From: Nereocystis luetkeana
Taxonomy: Eukaryota; Sar; Phaeophyceae; Laminariales; Laminariaceae
Direction of reading: 5' to 3'
Assembly: GCA_031213475.1 (NCBI GenBank)
Contig: JARUPZ010000014.1
Span: 3,203,035 to 3,267,034 of the forward strand
Length of the DNA stretch: 64,000 nucleotides
In this document: piece by piece, positions 43,520 through 55,348 of the stretch
How the letters are laid out: each line of letters begins with the position of its first letter
Position numbering within the stretch: position 1 is the first letter of the stretch
The notes under the pieces: model-generated
Told to the model about the DNA's origin: nothing
The model's database searches: none
The model's input: only the letters and a program-made list of their open reading frames with translations
Position numbers and translations under genes: made by a program

Positions 43520-46500
43520 TACAAACGGGAATGGACTGGGAATAGTCGGCGATATCACCCCAAAATCAGGGAAGAAGTGTGCTTCGTACGGTAATATGGG
43601 TGCGAGCACCTAAAACCGTGTTTGTTTCCTTGGGGCCCATTCTTCAGCCATGCTCTGGTCGTGCCTTAAGGGGGGCGATATATCAATTTTTCTCGCTTTT
43701 ACGGGAATGAGAAGCGGTTATCGCCTGTTTCGTACCGTTCGCTCTTCACCGTGTTCGGGAACCTACCGCAGGACATCTTGCTTTTTGCTCTACAAAATCG
43801 CAGGATCTAGCATCGGATCGCAGGTGCAGGAGCACCCGGTGAGCCGCGATGCTGAGTAGGAGGAATGCCTAGCGATATGGGCCCCAGGATTCCTAAACAC
43901 GCTGGAAGGGGATAAGGGGGGCGTGCTACTCCCTTTTTCGGCAGCGGTGGCGGCATCGCCCGTAGGATCGGCCTAAACGTTGGAGAGAGCAATCAGGAGG
44001 GGGGTAGATCGAGATGGGAGGTGCTGCTCCTGGAGGGAACTTGGATCATCAGACTTTACGGGGCCCCCGCACGGTCCAGGGCCGCCTATGTAACACCTTC
44101 TAACGCAAACACGAGTACTCCTAAGGGTGCGGGAGGGACGAACCACCCCCAAGGGGTAGACGAGGTCGACCGAACGGATCGGAGAGGGCATCATGTGCAG
44201 CCAGCGCTGGGAGGGGGTGCCGCACTAGCCGGGGCCGACTCGATTATGCCTTGGGAGAGCACCCGCCGAGCCGGGGCCTGGCGACGCCAAACTAGCTCCT
44301 ACGGGCGACCCAAGCCGTGGCACGTTTCTGCCGGCCCTACTGCTCTCACCGGACGGCCGCGTCAAGAGGCGACAGAGGGTTCGCGTTAGGCCTAGACCGA
44401 CGACCCAGTCCTTTTTGCCCCTTGGCTGGTTGCGTACACCGGGCGAGGGGACACAAGGCCGAGGGATGCCGTACAAAAAGCTTCGGAAGAGACTCAGCAC
44501 GACCGTGCGTCGTCAGCGTGTCGCTGTACGGGCGGGATTAAAGAAGCTTTCTATACGCGCCCTCCTGAGAGAGCCGGGCTCGAGTGGTGACAAGGAGCCT
44601 TGGACTACACTTGCGGCCAAATTTCCGCTCGGGAACCGCGGCTAACCCTAACCCCAACCGTACCCCTAGGAGACGTGGACTAGCCTGGCGGCAAAATTCT
44701 CCGCGGCAGCGGCGGCTGCGGTGATACTGGAGGGTGCCACTGAGGGGGGGGGAAGGAAAAGTTCCCGCGTGGTGCCCGAGAAACAAGCAAACCTTCCAGG
44801 TGCCCTTCAGCATGACCAGGTCCAGCAACACGTTATCGGGGCCCCAGAAACTTTGGCCGACGCTTCGCACGCTTTTAATCCAGAATCCACACCAACAACG
44901 GGCGAGAGAAGCTTGGCAATGACACCTTCTGCTGAAGGAAACTCGTCCACAATCCTGAAGCGTTCCCACCGGAGTTGTAGAAACTCTTCTTGCAGCCTAG
45001 TTTCACCAAACTGAGGAGAAAGCGCCCGTAGGTCTGAGTCGGGATGAGACGCCTCATTACCTAAGGGGCAACATGACAGTGGCAGCCGTGGCCGGAGGAG
45101 GTCAGCCTCGAGGTGAGGTAGCTTGGGGTTGCTGTGCCCGGGGAGGGGAACACGCAGGGTCGAGGGCACGCGCGCTGCACGAGACAGGCAGCTAGCTCAC
45201 GCTTACCGAATGCTCCGACGTATTCAACGACGTCAACAGGGCCGCTTTGCTTACAGGTGGCAACCTGCGTGTCGCCACTCAGGCCGTTCGTGGCCAGGTG
45301 CTACCGCGAGAGATCCGCAGATGTATTTGTTCGGGTGGACTTGGGGGCGGCATCGGACTATCACTTGCTCCTGAGGGGTGCAACGAAGAGACCCGGCTAT
45401 GTTCTCCTTGTATCTGCTTCCTGGGCTGAAGCATTTCCGTACGTACATAATTTGAGGTAGAAGGAAGTAGAGCCTTCGCCTACATGGACGGCATTAACCT
45501 CGCCCATCCCGTGGTGCTACCACCAAGAGGGCACCTTCCGGCGGCGAAAGATATGTAGCTCCTGGCAACTATCGACATCCTGATCGCAAAAGAGGGAGAG
45601 GTGGCGGTGGTGGTCGTCCCTATCGGTACCGATTAGTACGAAGTAGAACGCGCCGTGGGGGCAGTGCGGGGCGGAGGCGCGGATGGCCTTCAGCGTTGCC
45701 CAGCAGACATGAGCACGCCAGACAAGCGATGGGCTCTCATCTCCACAGGGTAACTCCGACAGAGAACCAGCTGCCTCTAGTGCGCCATGAACGCCGGTAC
45801 ATCCCTCGAAGCTTGCCGGGCGGGTTGGCAGCCGCGATCATTTGGCATATAAGTATATCCTCGAGCTACCACGAACCGCGGAGGCACAAACGTTCTTCGA
45901 GGAGGGATGTCGGCGCGTTCGGCGGAGGCACAAACGTTCGTCGAGGAGGGATGTCGGCGCGTTCGGCAAACGCCGAAACCCCGTCAGCAGGCGCAAGCTC
46001 GTCTGCCGACGGGGTTTGAGAGCACTAGGGTTGTCGTCCGCTGAAGCACTACAATGTCCGCTTCTATTGGGGAGCAGGGTGGGCTTCGTCGGAAGACCTG
46101 GCGGACACCATCGGCTGTTTGGCAGAACGAATGAAGACTGGGGCTATCTGACTCGGGGATCGTCAACCGGCTCCAGAGAAGCTTTGAGTGGGAGAATCGC
46201 GACGCATGGCGTGTCCCAAGAGAAGAGATGGCTGGCACAGTATCTGACATTTGACTGGAGTACGGCTTCGTCCTCAGAGGAGGGTCCCGCTCAATGCCTC
46301 CGGTAAGTGACATGCTTGCTCCAAGGCCCAACAACAACTAGGAAGTACCTGTATGGTAAAATTCGTGTACCTCGCGCCTCGCAAGCCGCTGCCCTGGACC
46401 AGCTTCCCGAGGCAGTAATAGCGTCAGAACTGGGCAGTCGGGTAGGCGTGCAAGAGACGAGAGCCGTGACCACGGTCCGCCACAGGAGCCTCTCACGGGC

Positions 46501-47460
46501 GAGACCTATCGTCTGCCTTCGAGCGCGGCCAACCGACTCCCTTCTAGTGATCCTAGCGTCGGCGTTCGTGGGACTGGGCAGAAAAGGTTTGGGCCTCGAG
46601 GGGTGTGCGGTGACAATTCGCCCACGCTGTAATGCGGTGGACATAAGACACGCGTCACGCAGGGGTACTATATGCACATGCCCTCGAGAGCGGATGCACA
46701 GGTCAACTAGCACCAGCCGCCGCTCCACGCAACACCCCGTCCATTGCGGCGGCTTGGACTTCCCCATCATGGGCGGAAAATCGGGAGCGCTTCACCGCGC
46801 GAGGTTAAGGCACCTCTTATTTGAGAAAATGGTTAACAGGCACTACTGTGTACAACACTTATCCAACTAAGGCTGACCCTCAACCTGATCCTAACCGCAA
46901 CCCAGTCAACCATTGTTTTGAGCTATTTAGCGCTTTTCGTCTCTTGCACAGTGTGCGCCAACCTTTTTCTCGAGCAAAAGGTAAGCTCTACTGCAACCGT
47001 GCACAGGAACCTCCGGACGAATTCAGGTACCGCAGGAGGCATGATCTTCGGGGCGCTCCTTCCAGAGAGCTACGCGACAACTTGATCCTGCTCGACAATA
47101 CTCATCTCGCCGACCCGCGAGTCCAGTTGCACCTACGTGGAGGCAGCGGTGACCGAGATGAATCAGCCGCCACTACCTCCGACTAACGCAAGCGCCAACT
47201 CTACGCTCGCCCGGGACTAGTAGGTGTCCTTCGACGAGCGGAGTCACAAGCTTGCCACCATTCGCAGTGGAAAGCTCTGGACGCCTTGGGGTACAGGGCA
47301 GCGTCTTCACCAACCAGGTGGAAGCCAACGTTGTGGGGGGGAAGCGAGGTGGAGGAGTAACGGCGAGGAAAGCACTGCTGAAGGAGCGTCTACTCCACAT
47401 CGTCTCGGTGACCACCCAGATCGTCATTTCGCGGAGGGTGTCCCGCTTCACCGTCTAGCT
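43520..47460. other. GC-rich block, unidentified
   Basis: About 4 kb is richer in GC than its neighbours and almost free of the SINE, MITE and TACCAGGTA elements that crowd the rest of the window. Frames of 100-187 codons overlap on both strands (46307-46870 on + is the longest), but none shows a domain I know. Its right edge (47400-47713) shares blocks with 50925-51080, so the block may be a decayed autonomous element. A host gene with introns is the alternative. Confidence 0.4.
45879..45966. repeat. 44-bp tandem duplication
   Basis: GGAGGCACAAACGTTCTTCG starts at about 45880 and recurs 44 bp later with one change. Both units end in GTCGGCGCGTTCGGC. Confidence 0.8.
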
Positions 47461-47504
47461 ACGGGACCACGAAGAGGCCAGAACAAGGAACAACGGGGGG
47501 AGGG

Positions 47505-47713
47505 GCTATGGCAGACCGACGACACCCACCCAATAGCGCGGGGACGGAGCCTGAACACGTCCTAGGTTATAACGTGTGAGCGTATGTAATCATACCTGGT
47601 ACAGCGTGCGGGAGTGCTATGACAAACCGACGACACCCACCCAGGGGCGCGGGGATGAAGCCTGAACACGTCCTATGTCATAACGTGTGAGCGTATGTGA
47701 GCATACCTGGTAC
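47505..47713. repeat. 111-bp tandem duplication ending in TACCTGGTA
   Basis: GCTATGGCAGACCGACGACA starts at 47505 and recurs as GCTATGACAAACCGACGACA at 47616. Each unit ends CATACCTGGTAC, so the motifs at 47593 and 47704 were copied with the unit. Confidence 0.8.
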
Positions 47714-47914
47714 CTGATATGTATGTTGATACGACAAGAGTGGAGAAAGGGCAATAGGTGGAGTTCTAAGGTTGTTGTTAAGAGCAATTATCGAACAGAG
47801 CTATCATACTTGTCCCTGTTGGTTTTCTTTTTGTTGCTGAACGAGAGTAGTACTGCACCAGGTAGCTGTTTCATGAGTGACCCACGCCAAAGCATAATCA
47901 TACTGACACGGAAT
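47714..47914. other. No recognised feature
   Basis: Short AT-rich stretch with a near-match CACCAGGTA at about 47856. Confidence 0.3.
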
Positions 47915-48095
47915 TAGACGCGAGACGACGAGGGAAGAACGGGCTGCATTCTTCTCGCGATAATATACCAACGCACGAACCTTAGTGGGGAGAGGGGTTA
48001 ACAGCCCACGTAGTGACCCCAGATCTGAGTTACCACTATTAATAGGGGGGCGAGAGACGAGAAGGGCGAAGATGATATACGGGATGAAGAAAAAA
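47915..48095 (+). mobile_element. SINE-1 copy, diverged
   Basis: GACGCGAGACGACGAGGGAA, TTCTCGCGATAA, GTGACCCCAGATCTGAGTTA and GGGATGAAGAAAAAAAC follow the SINE-1 body order. The head is missing. Confidence 0.55.
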
Positions 48096-49099
48096 ACAAT
48101 GTGGGAAACAACATGACGCAGAACAACAATGATGTTTCTTATTTTCCTAATTTGCACGATCGTCTACAACATAGGCCCCCCTATACCGCTGGGTTCTGAA
48201 GCCGGAGATTCGAGCTGTCCGAACGAAAACCTCCGAAAAAACGTTGCCTGGTACATTTTTAGGGCCCACCTTAACGAGGAACTTCTTGTATGATGCTGCG
48301 CCAGTATTTTTTTCGTTTGGTTTGATTTGCATCTGATTGGTCGAAAAGTGAATCACCAAACAGGCATTTTGACTTTTGATTCAAATAAAACGAAGAAAAC
48401 GAATTTGATATGAGCTTTTGGGACTTCTTTTGCTCTTCGTGTTTTCAAATCTGGGAGTTTGTCCAACTCGACGCGGCATGTTCCTGAAACCGAAGCAAGT
48501 CAAGCAAACTTGAGCCGTGCCGTCGACTGCCTCACAGGTGAGATCCACCATTCCCGAGAGACAGGGCCACCGGAGCAGCCGCAGCGCGAGGTCCGACGCC
48601 CCCTAGCACAGAGTAGACCATCCGCGGCGCCTTAAAAAACTACAAGGCCGTCGCAAACCCAGTTTTTCATCCCTCTTTGCCTCGCAAACCACACGAGCAC
48701 CGACCAGGTCACGACTTCTCTCAGGAGTTCGATCGCTGTATCCCCGTGGCTGTTGCCTGCGTGGGGCTTCGGGGCTGCGCCAGCCACCCAAGATATCCCA
48801 AGAGCGATAGCCTCTTCGGCGGTGCCGGCAGAAACAGTCGGCCTTTGACCGCGGCGCCCCGGGGAGGACGTGAGCCGTCGCTCGCCTCGACGGTTGCCCT
48901 CGGGTGTTCGTTGGCCCTTGTGCGTTATTCGATTTTTTCACATACGTCAATGGAAGCCACCGCCATACCACCCGTAAGGGGGGTGTGCGGCAAGAATATG
49001 TCGACGGAAACGCAAAAGTTGGAGATCGAAAGTGGTGCAGTCCTGTGCTCCAATATGAGCATTCCGTTTTGCCCAGATCGCCCCCCGGCTCCCGCGCGG
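48096..49099. other. No recognised gene
   Basis: The GC-rich part 48530-48960 has a long minus-strand frame (199 codons, ending at 48603) that runs into the neighbouring retroposon, so its length is partly repeat-derived. No domain is recognised. Confidence 0.35.
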
Positions 49100-49586
49100 G
49101 GCGGGGGGGTGTACTCGATAGGAGAGATGTACTCGATCTCATGCATGACCGTAGTCGTATGACCATAGACCCGCGCATCCCTAGAATGCCGAGACGGAGC
49201 ATGTCGGGTTTTCACCGACCGGGCAGACATTGCTTGCACCAAGCGCGAAGCGCCGTGAGGTGTCTGGTGATTCGCATGAAGGGTGAGCTGCATCCTACTA
49301 AGAACCGCTTTTGAGGCGGGCTTGCATATGGATGGCACCTTCAATGAGTGAATTTAATTTCCGGTGTAGCCACTTCCAAAGACAGCAATGGGAGTACTAT
49401 GTAACTGGCTCTTGGGTGCCTTATCATAAACACTACGTGATACGATCGATTCCCTTGTGCAGAGTAAAGGTTCTCTACCTTGCAAAAAAAAAACGGTACC
49501 CTGGTTGTCTAGCTTACGTAATGAGGGGCATGTTTTACAGTGTCGTTGCCAACCGACGCCAACCCAACCCAACCTATAGGTAACAG
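49100..49586 (-). mobile_element. Poly-C retroposon, near full length
   Basis: GGCGGGGGGGTGTACTCGAT start, the complete set of family blocks and the far end CCAACCGACGCCAACCCAAC. It agrees with 19635-20150 over its length, including GGTACCCTGGTTGTCTAGC. Confidence 0.7.
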
Positions 49587-49588
49587 GG

Positions 49589-49706
49589 ATGAGGAGGGGG
49601 GGGGGGGGGGGTGTACTCGATAGGAGAGATGTACTCGATCTCATGCATGGCCGTAGTCGTATGACCATAGACCCTCGCAAGGAGGGGGGGGGGGGGGGGG
49701 GGGGGG
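49589..49706 (-). mobile_element. Poly-C retroposon, truncated, between two G-runs
   Basis: A G-run (about 49593-49610), TGTACTCGATAGGAGAGATG to CATAGACCCTCGCA, then a second G-run of about 22 (49683-49706). It lies immediately downstream of the previous copy, in the same orientation. Confidence 0.65.
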
Positions 49707-49837
49707 ATAAATACAACACGGAATACGCCATAAATCACCTAAACCCGGCCCCAAAACTCAGAAAACGTGTCGTGTGCCACCATGTAGTGGCCCGAATACC
49801 CGAACCAGCCCGGCCCCGGCACTAAGTGGGGGGGTGT

Positions 49838-50110
49838 TAAGATCAAAGTCGGGACACTTTGTATCCCTCTGACAGGTTTGCCTATTAAGCAGGTACTCGT
49901 TGGTACTCACAAATGTTTGTCTCCGAGAGGTAGAAGAAGAGCAGCTTTATTCCTTTCGTGCACCGGGAGACTGAGAGCAAGACTTGTGCCTCGCTTGGAA
50001 AACCCCGGTTTCCTATCTAAGATACGCCTCACAAGTACTACGAACACGATCCCAATACCTCAACCCAGGTAATTACCGGGCTTTCAGCCTCATTCAAAGC
50101 GTACCACAAG
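49838..50110. repeat. Uninterrupted copy of the 1.66-3.1 kb repeat
   Basis: GTCGGGACACTTTGTATCCC to CTTTCAGCCTCATTCAAAGC runs without the 1.18-kb block found at 1853-3030, and so shows the empty site. Confidence 0.6.
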
Positions 50111-50389
50111 AGGGGGTCGAAACGTCGAGACACGCAACAACCATGCATTCCCAACCGGTCCAAATAATTCAGGAAACGCCAAAAGCATACCGAGAGAAGA
50201 GAAAAATGAAACACCCCGACCCGGAAGCTCGGAAGACGTCAAGAGTACCAGAAACCCCTCGGACCCCAGCAAAAAGGCGAGCAAGAACGAAAGCATGAAA
50301 CACCTTTTCTGGAACAACGTGCCAGAACGCCCTTTTTGAGCCTATCTTGCCTTTCTTTCGTCAGGCACTCCAAACGTCGGAAAACGCAC

Positions 50390-50498
50390 TATTACGGGGG
50401 ACCCTAGTTAACAGGACCTATGGTATACATAAACACCTATATATTTAACCATTTTTACTAACAATATTTGGTCCTGTTAACTATGGCCCCCCGTAGTA
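50390..50498 (+). mobile_element. MITE-A copy without insert
   Basis: TATTACGGGGGACCCTAGTT pairs with CTATGGCCCCCCGTAGTA. The site reads CCTATATATTTAACC, a good match to the pre-insertion consensus. Confidence 0.75.
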
Positions 50499-51384
50499 AA
50501 AAATCACGCCGTTAGGCAGGGCTTCTCAAAATGACGGGAAATATAACTGTTTTTTATGCGCTTTCTTTTGATGGCGCGTGCTACTCGTAGGCAAGATGGG
50601 CGTTTACCCTTGATACCCTAAACACGTTTTTTTGTCCTTTCGAGCATTTTTGCCCTTCATAGTCCTTGTTTTATATATAATTACGAACTAATCGTCTTCG
50701 GCGCGCCTATCTTGATGCGCCCTATATGCGCCTGCGAACATAAAGGGTTGTAGTATGAGCTCTCCTTTTCGCACGTTTTGTAAAACCAAAAAACTAAGCT
50801 GAAGTCGAAATTTTGAATGCTTTTTCCTCGAAGCTCAATTTTTGCAAACTTGGTGTGCTCTCCAGGCAAGAGAAGAAGGAGAGTCAACATGTTATACTGT
50901 ATATCAGGGATATATACGTATATCGTCTTGGTGACTACACAGGTCGCCATTTCGAGGAGGGTATCATGAAATAGACTCGGTCGTCAGGAATCGAGAGGGA
51001 GCAGGGGGGGGGGGAATGACAGACCCACACCGATGGCGCGGGGATGGAGGTTGGATGCGGGTTAGGATTTAAGAATAGAAGCAACGAATGCATATTAAGA
51101 TGAAGGAGGGAGCAAAGAGACAACACATAGATTATATTTTTAATAAGATACCATGGTAAAACTCACCAGGGTATAAAAGGAAGTCTGTAGACATGGGAGG
51201 TCGTAGATGGACTTGATGTATAGGTTTCCTTCGTATACGGAGATTTCTTCTTTCAGGAATGTTTCGATTGATCAACGTGAAAGTTCATGCTGCACATTGT
51301 CGGATGGCAAAGCCTAATATTTAGGGTCAGAGGACATAGAAACAAACCTGGAACGTCACCTGTAGCAGGAGAGAGGTATACTTA
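50499..51384. other. Mostly unassigned
   Basis: 50925-51080 shares blocks with 47405-47560 (GTGACTACACAGGTCGCCAT, GACAGACCCACACCGATGGC). The rest is AT-rich without recognised features. A G-run lies at about 51005-51014. Confidence 0.4.
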
Positions 51385-51462
51385 TGGTTTTTCGGATCTT
51401 CCTAGGGCTTTGTGGTGTGTGACCACGGACTCCTTCGCCAGAGAGTCAAATGTGAGAACAAA
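51385..51462 (+). mobile_element. AAC-tailed element, truncated end
   Basis: TTTTTCGGATCTTCCTAGGG, GTGACCACGGACTCCTTCG and CAAATGTGAGAACAAAAAAC match the last 80 bp of the 39000-39457 element. Confidence 0.6.
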
Positions 51463-51623
51463 AAACTGTAAAAAATATATCTGTACACCACAGCTACACT
51501 ATTATTTGTAAATCGTTAGATAGGTTTACGTTTTTAGATGTCACGGTTTTTTCGTTTCGTTTTTTTTTTTTCTAAAACAACAATAATGTCGGCTGTTTGA
51601 GTTATTCATGGTCGATCAGTGCC

Positions 51624-51966
51624 GGTCGCCCCGGTGGTTCAAGCGGTTAACCTCGAATTCTACTTGTTTGAGTCCTGGGTTCGAGCCCCAGGTGGGTCGG
51701 ACATTTGACTTTATTTGCAAAAATAAAAATAAAAAGGATTCAATTGTTGAGAGCGCCTGTGGGTAGGCACAATTCGATGCGAGTCGACGAGGGAAGAAAA
51801 AGGCTGAAATCTTCTCGCGATAAAAATGAAGGCACGTACCGTAGCGGGAAGGGGGGAGAAGAGCCTGCTATGTGCCCCCGGATCTGAGTTACGAGTTACC
51901 TGGTAGTTGGAAGGAGAGAGAGAAGAAGATGTGCGAAGACAATGAATGGGGTGAGAAAAAATAAAA
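51624..51966 (+). mobile_element. SINE-1, full-length copy with tRNA-like head
   Basis: The head has TGGTTCAAGCGG (perfect A-box) and GGTTCGAGCCC (B-box), spaced as in a tRNA with a long variable arm. The body starts at ATTTGACTTTATTTGC, runs through CAATTCGATGCGAGTCGACG and ends in an A-rich tail (AAAAAATAAAATAAAAATA). About 340 bp in all. It would be transcribed by RNA polymerase III and mobilised by a LINE enzyme. TACCTGGTA at 51897-51905 interrupts the body between GAGT and GTTGGAAGG, where other copies read GAGTTGGAAGG. Confidence 0.8.
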
Positions 51967-52016
51967 TAAAAATAAAAATACACACAGTATTTATTACTGT
52001 TATTAACTTCCCCTGG

Positions 52017-52124
52017 TATTACGGGGGGCCATAGTTAACAGGACCAAATATTGTTAGTAAAAATGGTTAAATATATAGGTTCTATCTACACCATAGGTCC
52101 TGTTAACTAGGGTCCCCCGTAATA
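52017..52124 (-). mobile_element. MITE-A copy without insert
   Basis: TATTACGGGGGGCCATAGTT pairs with CTAGGGTCCCCCGTAATA. The site reads TTAAATATATAGGTTC. Confidence 0.7.
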
Positions 52125-52410
52125 GTATATACGATTATTATATTTATAGGAATATCAGCTATAGATGTGGGTTAAGATACAAAATACGTACCGGTATACC
52201 TGGTACAATTCTCTAATTTTATTCGACACGCAAAACTAGAAACTAAATAGTATAATAATACTGGAAATGGGCCCAAAAGGTGCCTATAAAATGAAAGTGC
52301 AATGGTTCCTCTACTCTCCCCCACCCCGTACGTATGACACCTTCTATATATGATATACTCCATATACAACAAAATATGTGGATACCATGCCCCGGAATAA
52401 ACTATTAATA

Positions 52411-52500
52411 TTACCACTCCGACCCGAAATATAGGGACAATTAATATATATATATAATGGTTCAATTCAGACGGCCCTAATATTTTAGGTCAGAGTGGTA
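52411..52500. mobile_element. MITE-C foldback (Stowaway-like)
   Basis: TACCACTCCGACCCGAAATA pairs with the minus-strand reading TACCACTCTGACCTAAAATA. TA at both outer ends fits a TA target. TACCTGGTA follows immediately at 52501-52509. Confidence 0.65.
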
Positions 52501-52509
52501 TACCTGGTA

Positions 52510-54320
52510 TATTAATAACCGCGTAACAACACGATCAATGTTATATATCAATCACGCCCGTAAATCATGCAACACAAAGCAAAACTCATTATATTTAACG
52601 GATTGCATAGTACAACATGTACAACAATTGTTCGTACTGAAATAATACAAAGTAAATTAAACATACAATACGTACCGTTGTACGTATGATTGATGATGAT
52701 GTAGACACGTTGTTATTAATACGTACGTACGTATCGGTATATGAATGTCGTACAAGCACCTGCTAAAAAATGCAGAATAATCCCAAATTTTCTGAGATAT
52801 TAAGTATCTTCAGTTCAGAACAGATATTTCAAAAAAAAGAAGCAACTTCGTCGTACGAGAAAAAATTTGAGCAGCGCACGCCTCGTCACTTCTGGTACCT
52901 GTGAACACCCGAGCTACGACAGCCTCATCCTTTTTCCATTCCAAAAAAGCAAATAAATAAAGCGCAGCCGACCGCTTCTCCCCTCTCTACGTACGCTCGG
53001 TTTATCTTCGCGGGCTCTTTTGAAGCGCCATGTTAACAGCGTTGCAGCACAACATGAGCCAACGCGGGATCCGCCGTGAAGCCGGGGCGTACTTCCCGCC
53101 GCAACACCGGTCATCCAGGAGCCAAAGATCGGATGCATCTCAGCAGGTCGAGGAGGAATTTTTTGAGGGAGAGCTGCTGCTGTGGGGTCGTGTTTAGGCA
53201 CAGAAGAAAGTCGTATTGTGCTTTGACGCTCTTCTTATTTGAATGGCGTATTCTTTGCCTGGAAACGACACGAGGAAAGAGGAGTACTTTTGTTGTAGTG
53301 TTCTGTCCGCTCCGCTACAGCAGGTGGCTTGACGATGGTCGCAACGGCGGCTGCTGTTTGCCCACCGCTCTCTCTCTCTCGGAGTCGCACGGCGGGCGCT
53401 CCCACTTCTCTTGGAGCTCTCCTAGAATGCTGACCGACCGGTGTTGGGCGGACGCTGCTGAGCGAAGTTGTCTGATGCAGGGTATTTTGTTGTGGAGCTT
53501 CTTGACGCTGGACATGTTACGTCCAGCACAGCAGCAGTGATATATATTTCGCGCTCGCGCTCAATCATCTCATCAACCCGACCACCCGCGCGCGAACCCA
53601 TTGCTTTGCCTCTCTGTTGCTGCCCGCCTGGCCTTCCTCGGTGCTATCGATGACCTAGAGGAGAAGCCGGCCTCTTACTGCGATCCAACTATCGAGCACC
53701 AGCCTGGATAAGAGAGCAGCTAGGAAGCGGGCCGCCGATTCCCACAAGAGCGCCTTCGTCCGGCTCGCCCAGGCGTATAAGAAGTCCCGATGTGAGTCCG
53801 TCCCCAAGCAGCAGCAGCACCTGTTTTTACTCACTTTTTTTTACCACCGGTGCCGAGTGCTGGTACTGGTTTTCTCTCCCATCGCATGTTAGTATCAGTG
53901 TTCTTTAAACAGGGGTTACTTCGTCGGATGCAGACGCGGTGCGCGTGCTGCGTTGCCATCGTCGTCTCACCCTCGTCCCGTCGTCGGCCTAGGACCTATG
54001 GTCGACGACGCATGGGTACCCTGGACGTACGTAGGTCGCGAGTCGTGAGTTCTAAAATGACGTGTTCTACGATATAGTCGTAGAATGTAGACCTATCCAT
54101 GGCACCTATAGGGTAGCTTGAGCCGTTCCGCTGGGTGCCTGGTTAGCTTCGATGCTCGAGACGGGCAGACTGCTTGATCTCCAATTTCTGCTTCCCCTCG
54201 AGGGCCCATCGAAGCCTTCGTCGCCCGAGGCAGCGGCTTCTGTTTCTCGCACTCTGTGAAAAATATCCGACCTCGAAGAAGGGTGGCGGTTCTTTTTTCA
54301 AAAACTTGAAAAATATATTA
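52510..54320. other. Unassigned; one possible small exon
   Basis: 52510-52900 is AT-rich. 53000-54110 is GC-richer with a 154-codon frame on + (53076-53540) that I cannot identify. At about 53660-53795 a frame opens after a TAG and encodes a basic stretch (SLDKRAARKRAADSHKSAF...). It runs into CGATGTGAGT, which resembles a splice donor. This could be an exon of an unknown gene, but support is weak. Confidence 0.25.
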
Positions 54321-54405
54321 ATATCACTATGGACGGAAATATAAAGACCGTTTGATACCCATATTTATGTTCGATGTCGTTGTTATATTTCCGTCCTGGG
54401 TGGTA
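54321..54405. mobile_element. MITE-D foldback
   Basis: ATATCACTATGGACGGAAAT and the minus-strand reading ATACCACCCAGGACGGAAAT form inverted ends around AAAGACCG and a short loop. Confidence 0.6.
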
Positions 54406-55348
54406 TTCGACAAGAAACACGATATTTTTTAGGAAAAAATGTATGATGTGACACACGACGAATATGAATCCCCCCCACATGCATGTCTTTTCCAGGTGCC
54501 CCTCTTTCTTTGTTCCGTCTGGGTGTCAATTGAATCCATCCGAGGTTTGCTCGGGAGACCAGTATGCGCAGGACATTCAATTCTCTCGAACCTCGCATGA
54601 CGGCAAACAGACTCCGTACTGGTATGAGTGAATTATCCTATGCACTTGGGGCATAAAGGCTGCTGCACTGCTGTATAACTGGCACCCCAACCAGTATGTA
54701 TCATCTTCATACGCTGCTGTGTGTTGGCGGCGTGGGTAGATTAGATTCTGAACGTGAGTTGCCATGGGTTCAACTTCCAGCGCCTGTCACTTTTTCTTGT
54801 GCGAAAAAGGCTCGTAAGGTTCATCAGACTGCGATGGAAAGGCCTCGGAGATCAACCCTGTGGACGAGATCGGGTGATCGAGAGCCAAACACGGTGTACC
54901 TGGTATATTTTTTGTTTGTTACAGAAGGAACTAGCTACCTGTGGTACAACTGTAGCTTTTGGGGTACTTGAGCCACGTAAAACTACTGCTATGCTGCTGT
55001 GCTGACTCCGTTGTTGTGGTTGTCGTTACTAATAATGACATTTGGCAGCGCAGCAACGGTAGCAGCAGCGGCAGATCTCTCGGCGTCGAGAGCTCCAGAG
55101 GGCGGGGGTTTATAGGGAGAAGGCTAGGGGAGGTGCAAGGGATGTTCTATATATGATCGCACATGGACGTATCGTGCATGTAATACCATACCAGGTACAC
55201 GTGATGCATCCAACATGCAGAGTTTCAGGAGAGGGCCACCGCAAAACTCCCCTCTCACTGCTCACCTTTCACACAACCTGGCGACACAGCAAGCAGCAGT
55301 AAATATGTCGCATATCATACATGCTCATGCGAACTAATTATTTTAGAC
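54406..55348. other. No recognised gene
   Basis: TACCTGGTA at 54897-54905 and TACCAGGTA at 55189-55197 are the only landmarks. Confidence 0.35.

Noticed and set aside
44643-44665. Interstitial telomere repeat (CTAACCCTAACCCC)
   Set aside because: Only about two imperfect units, within GC-rich DNA. Too short to support.
51628-51705. A tRNA gene
   Set aside because: Box A and B are good, but the same head recurs attached to the same body and A-rich tail at 56530 and 57275, so it is a SINE head rather than a tRNA gene.
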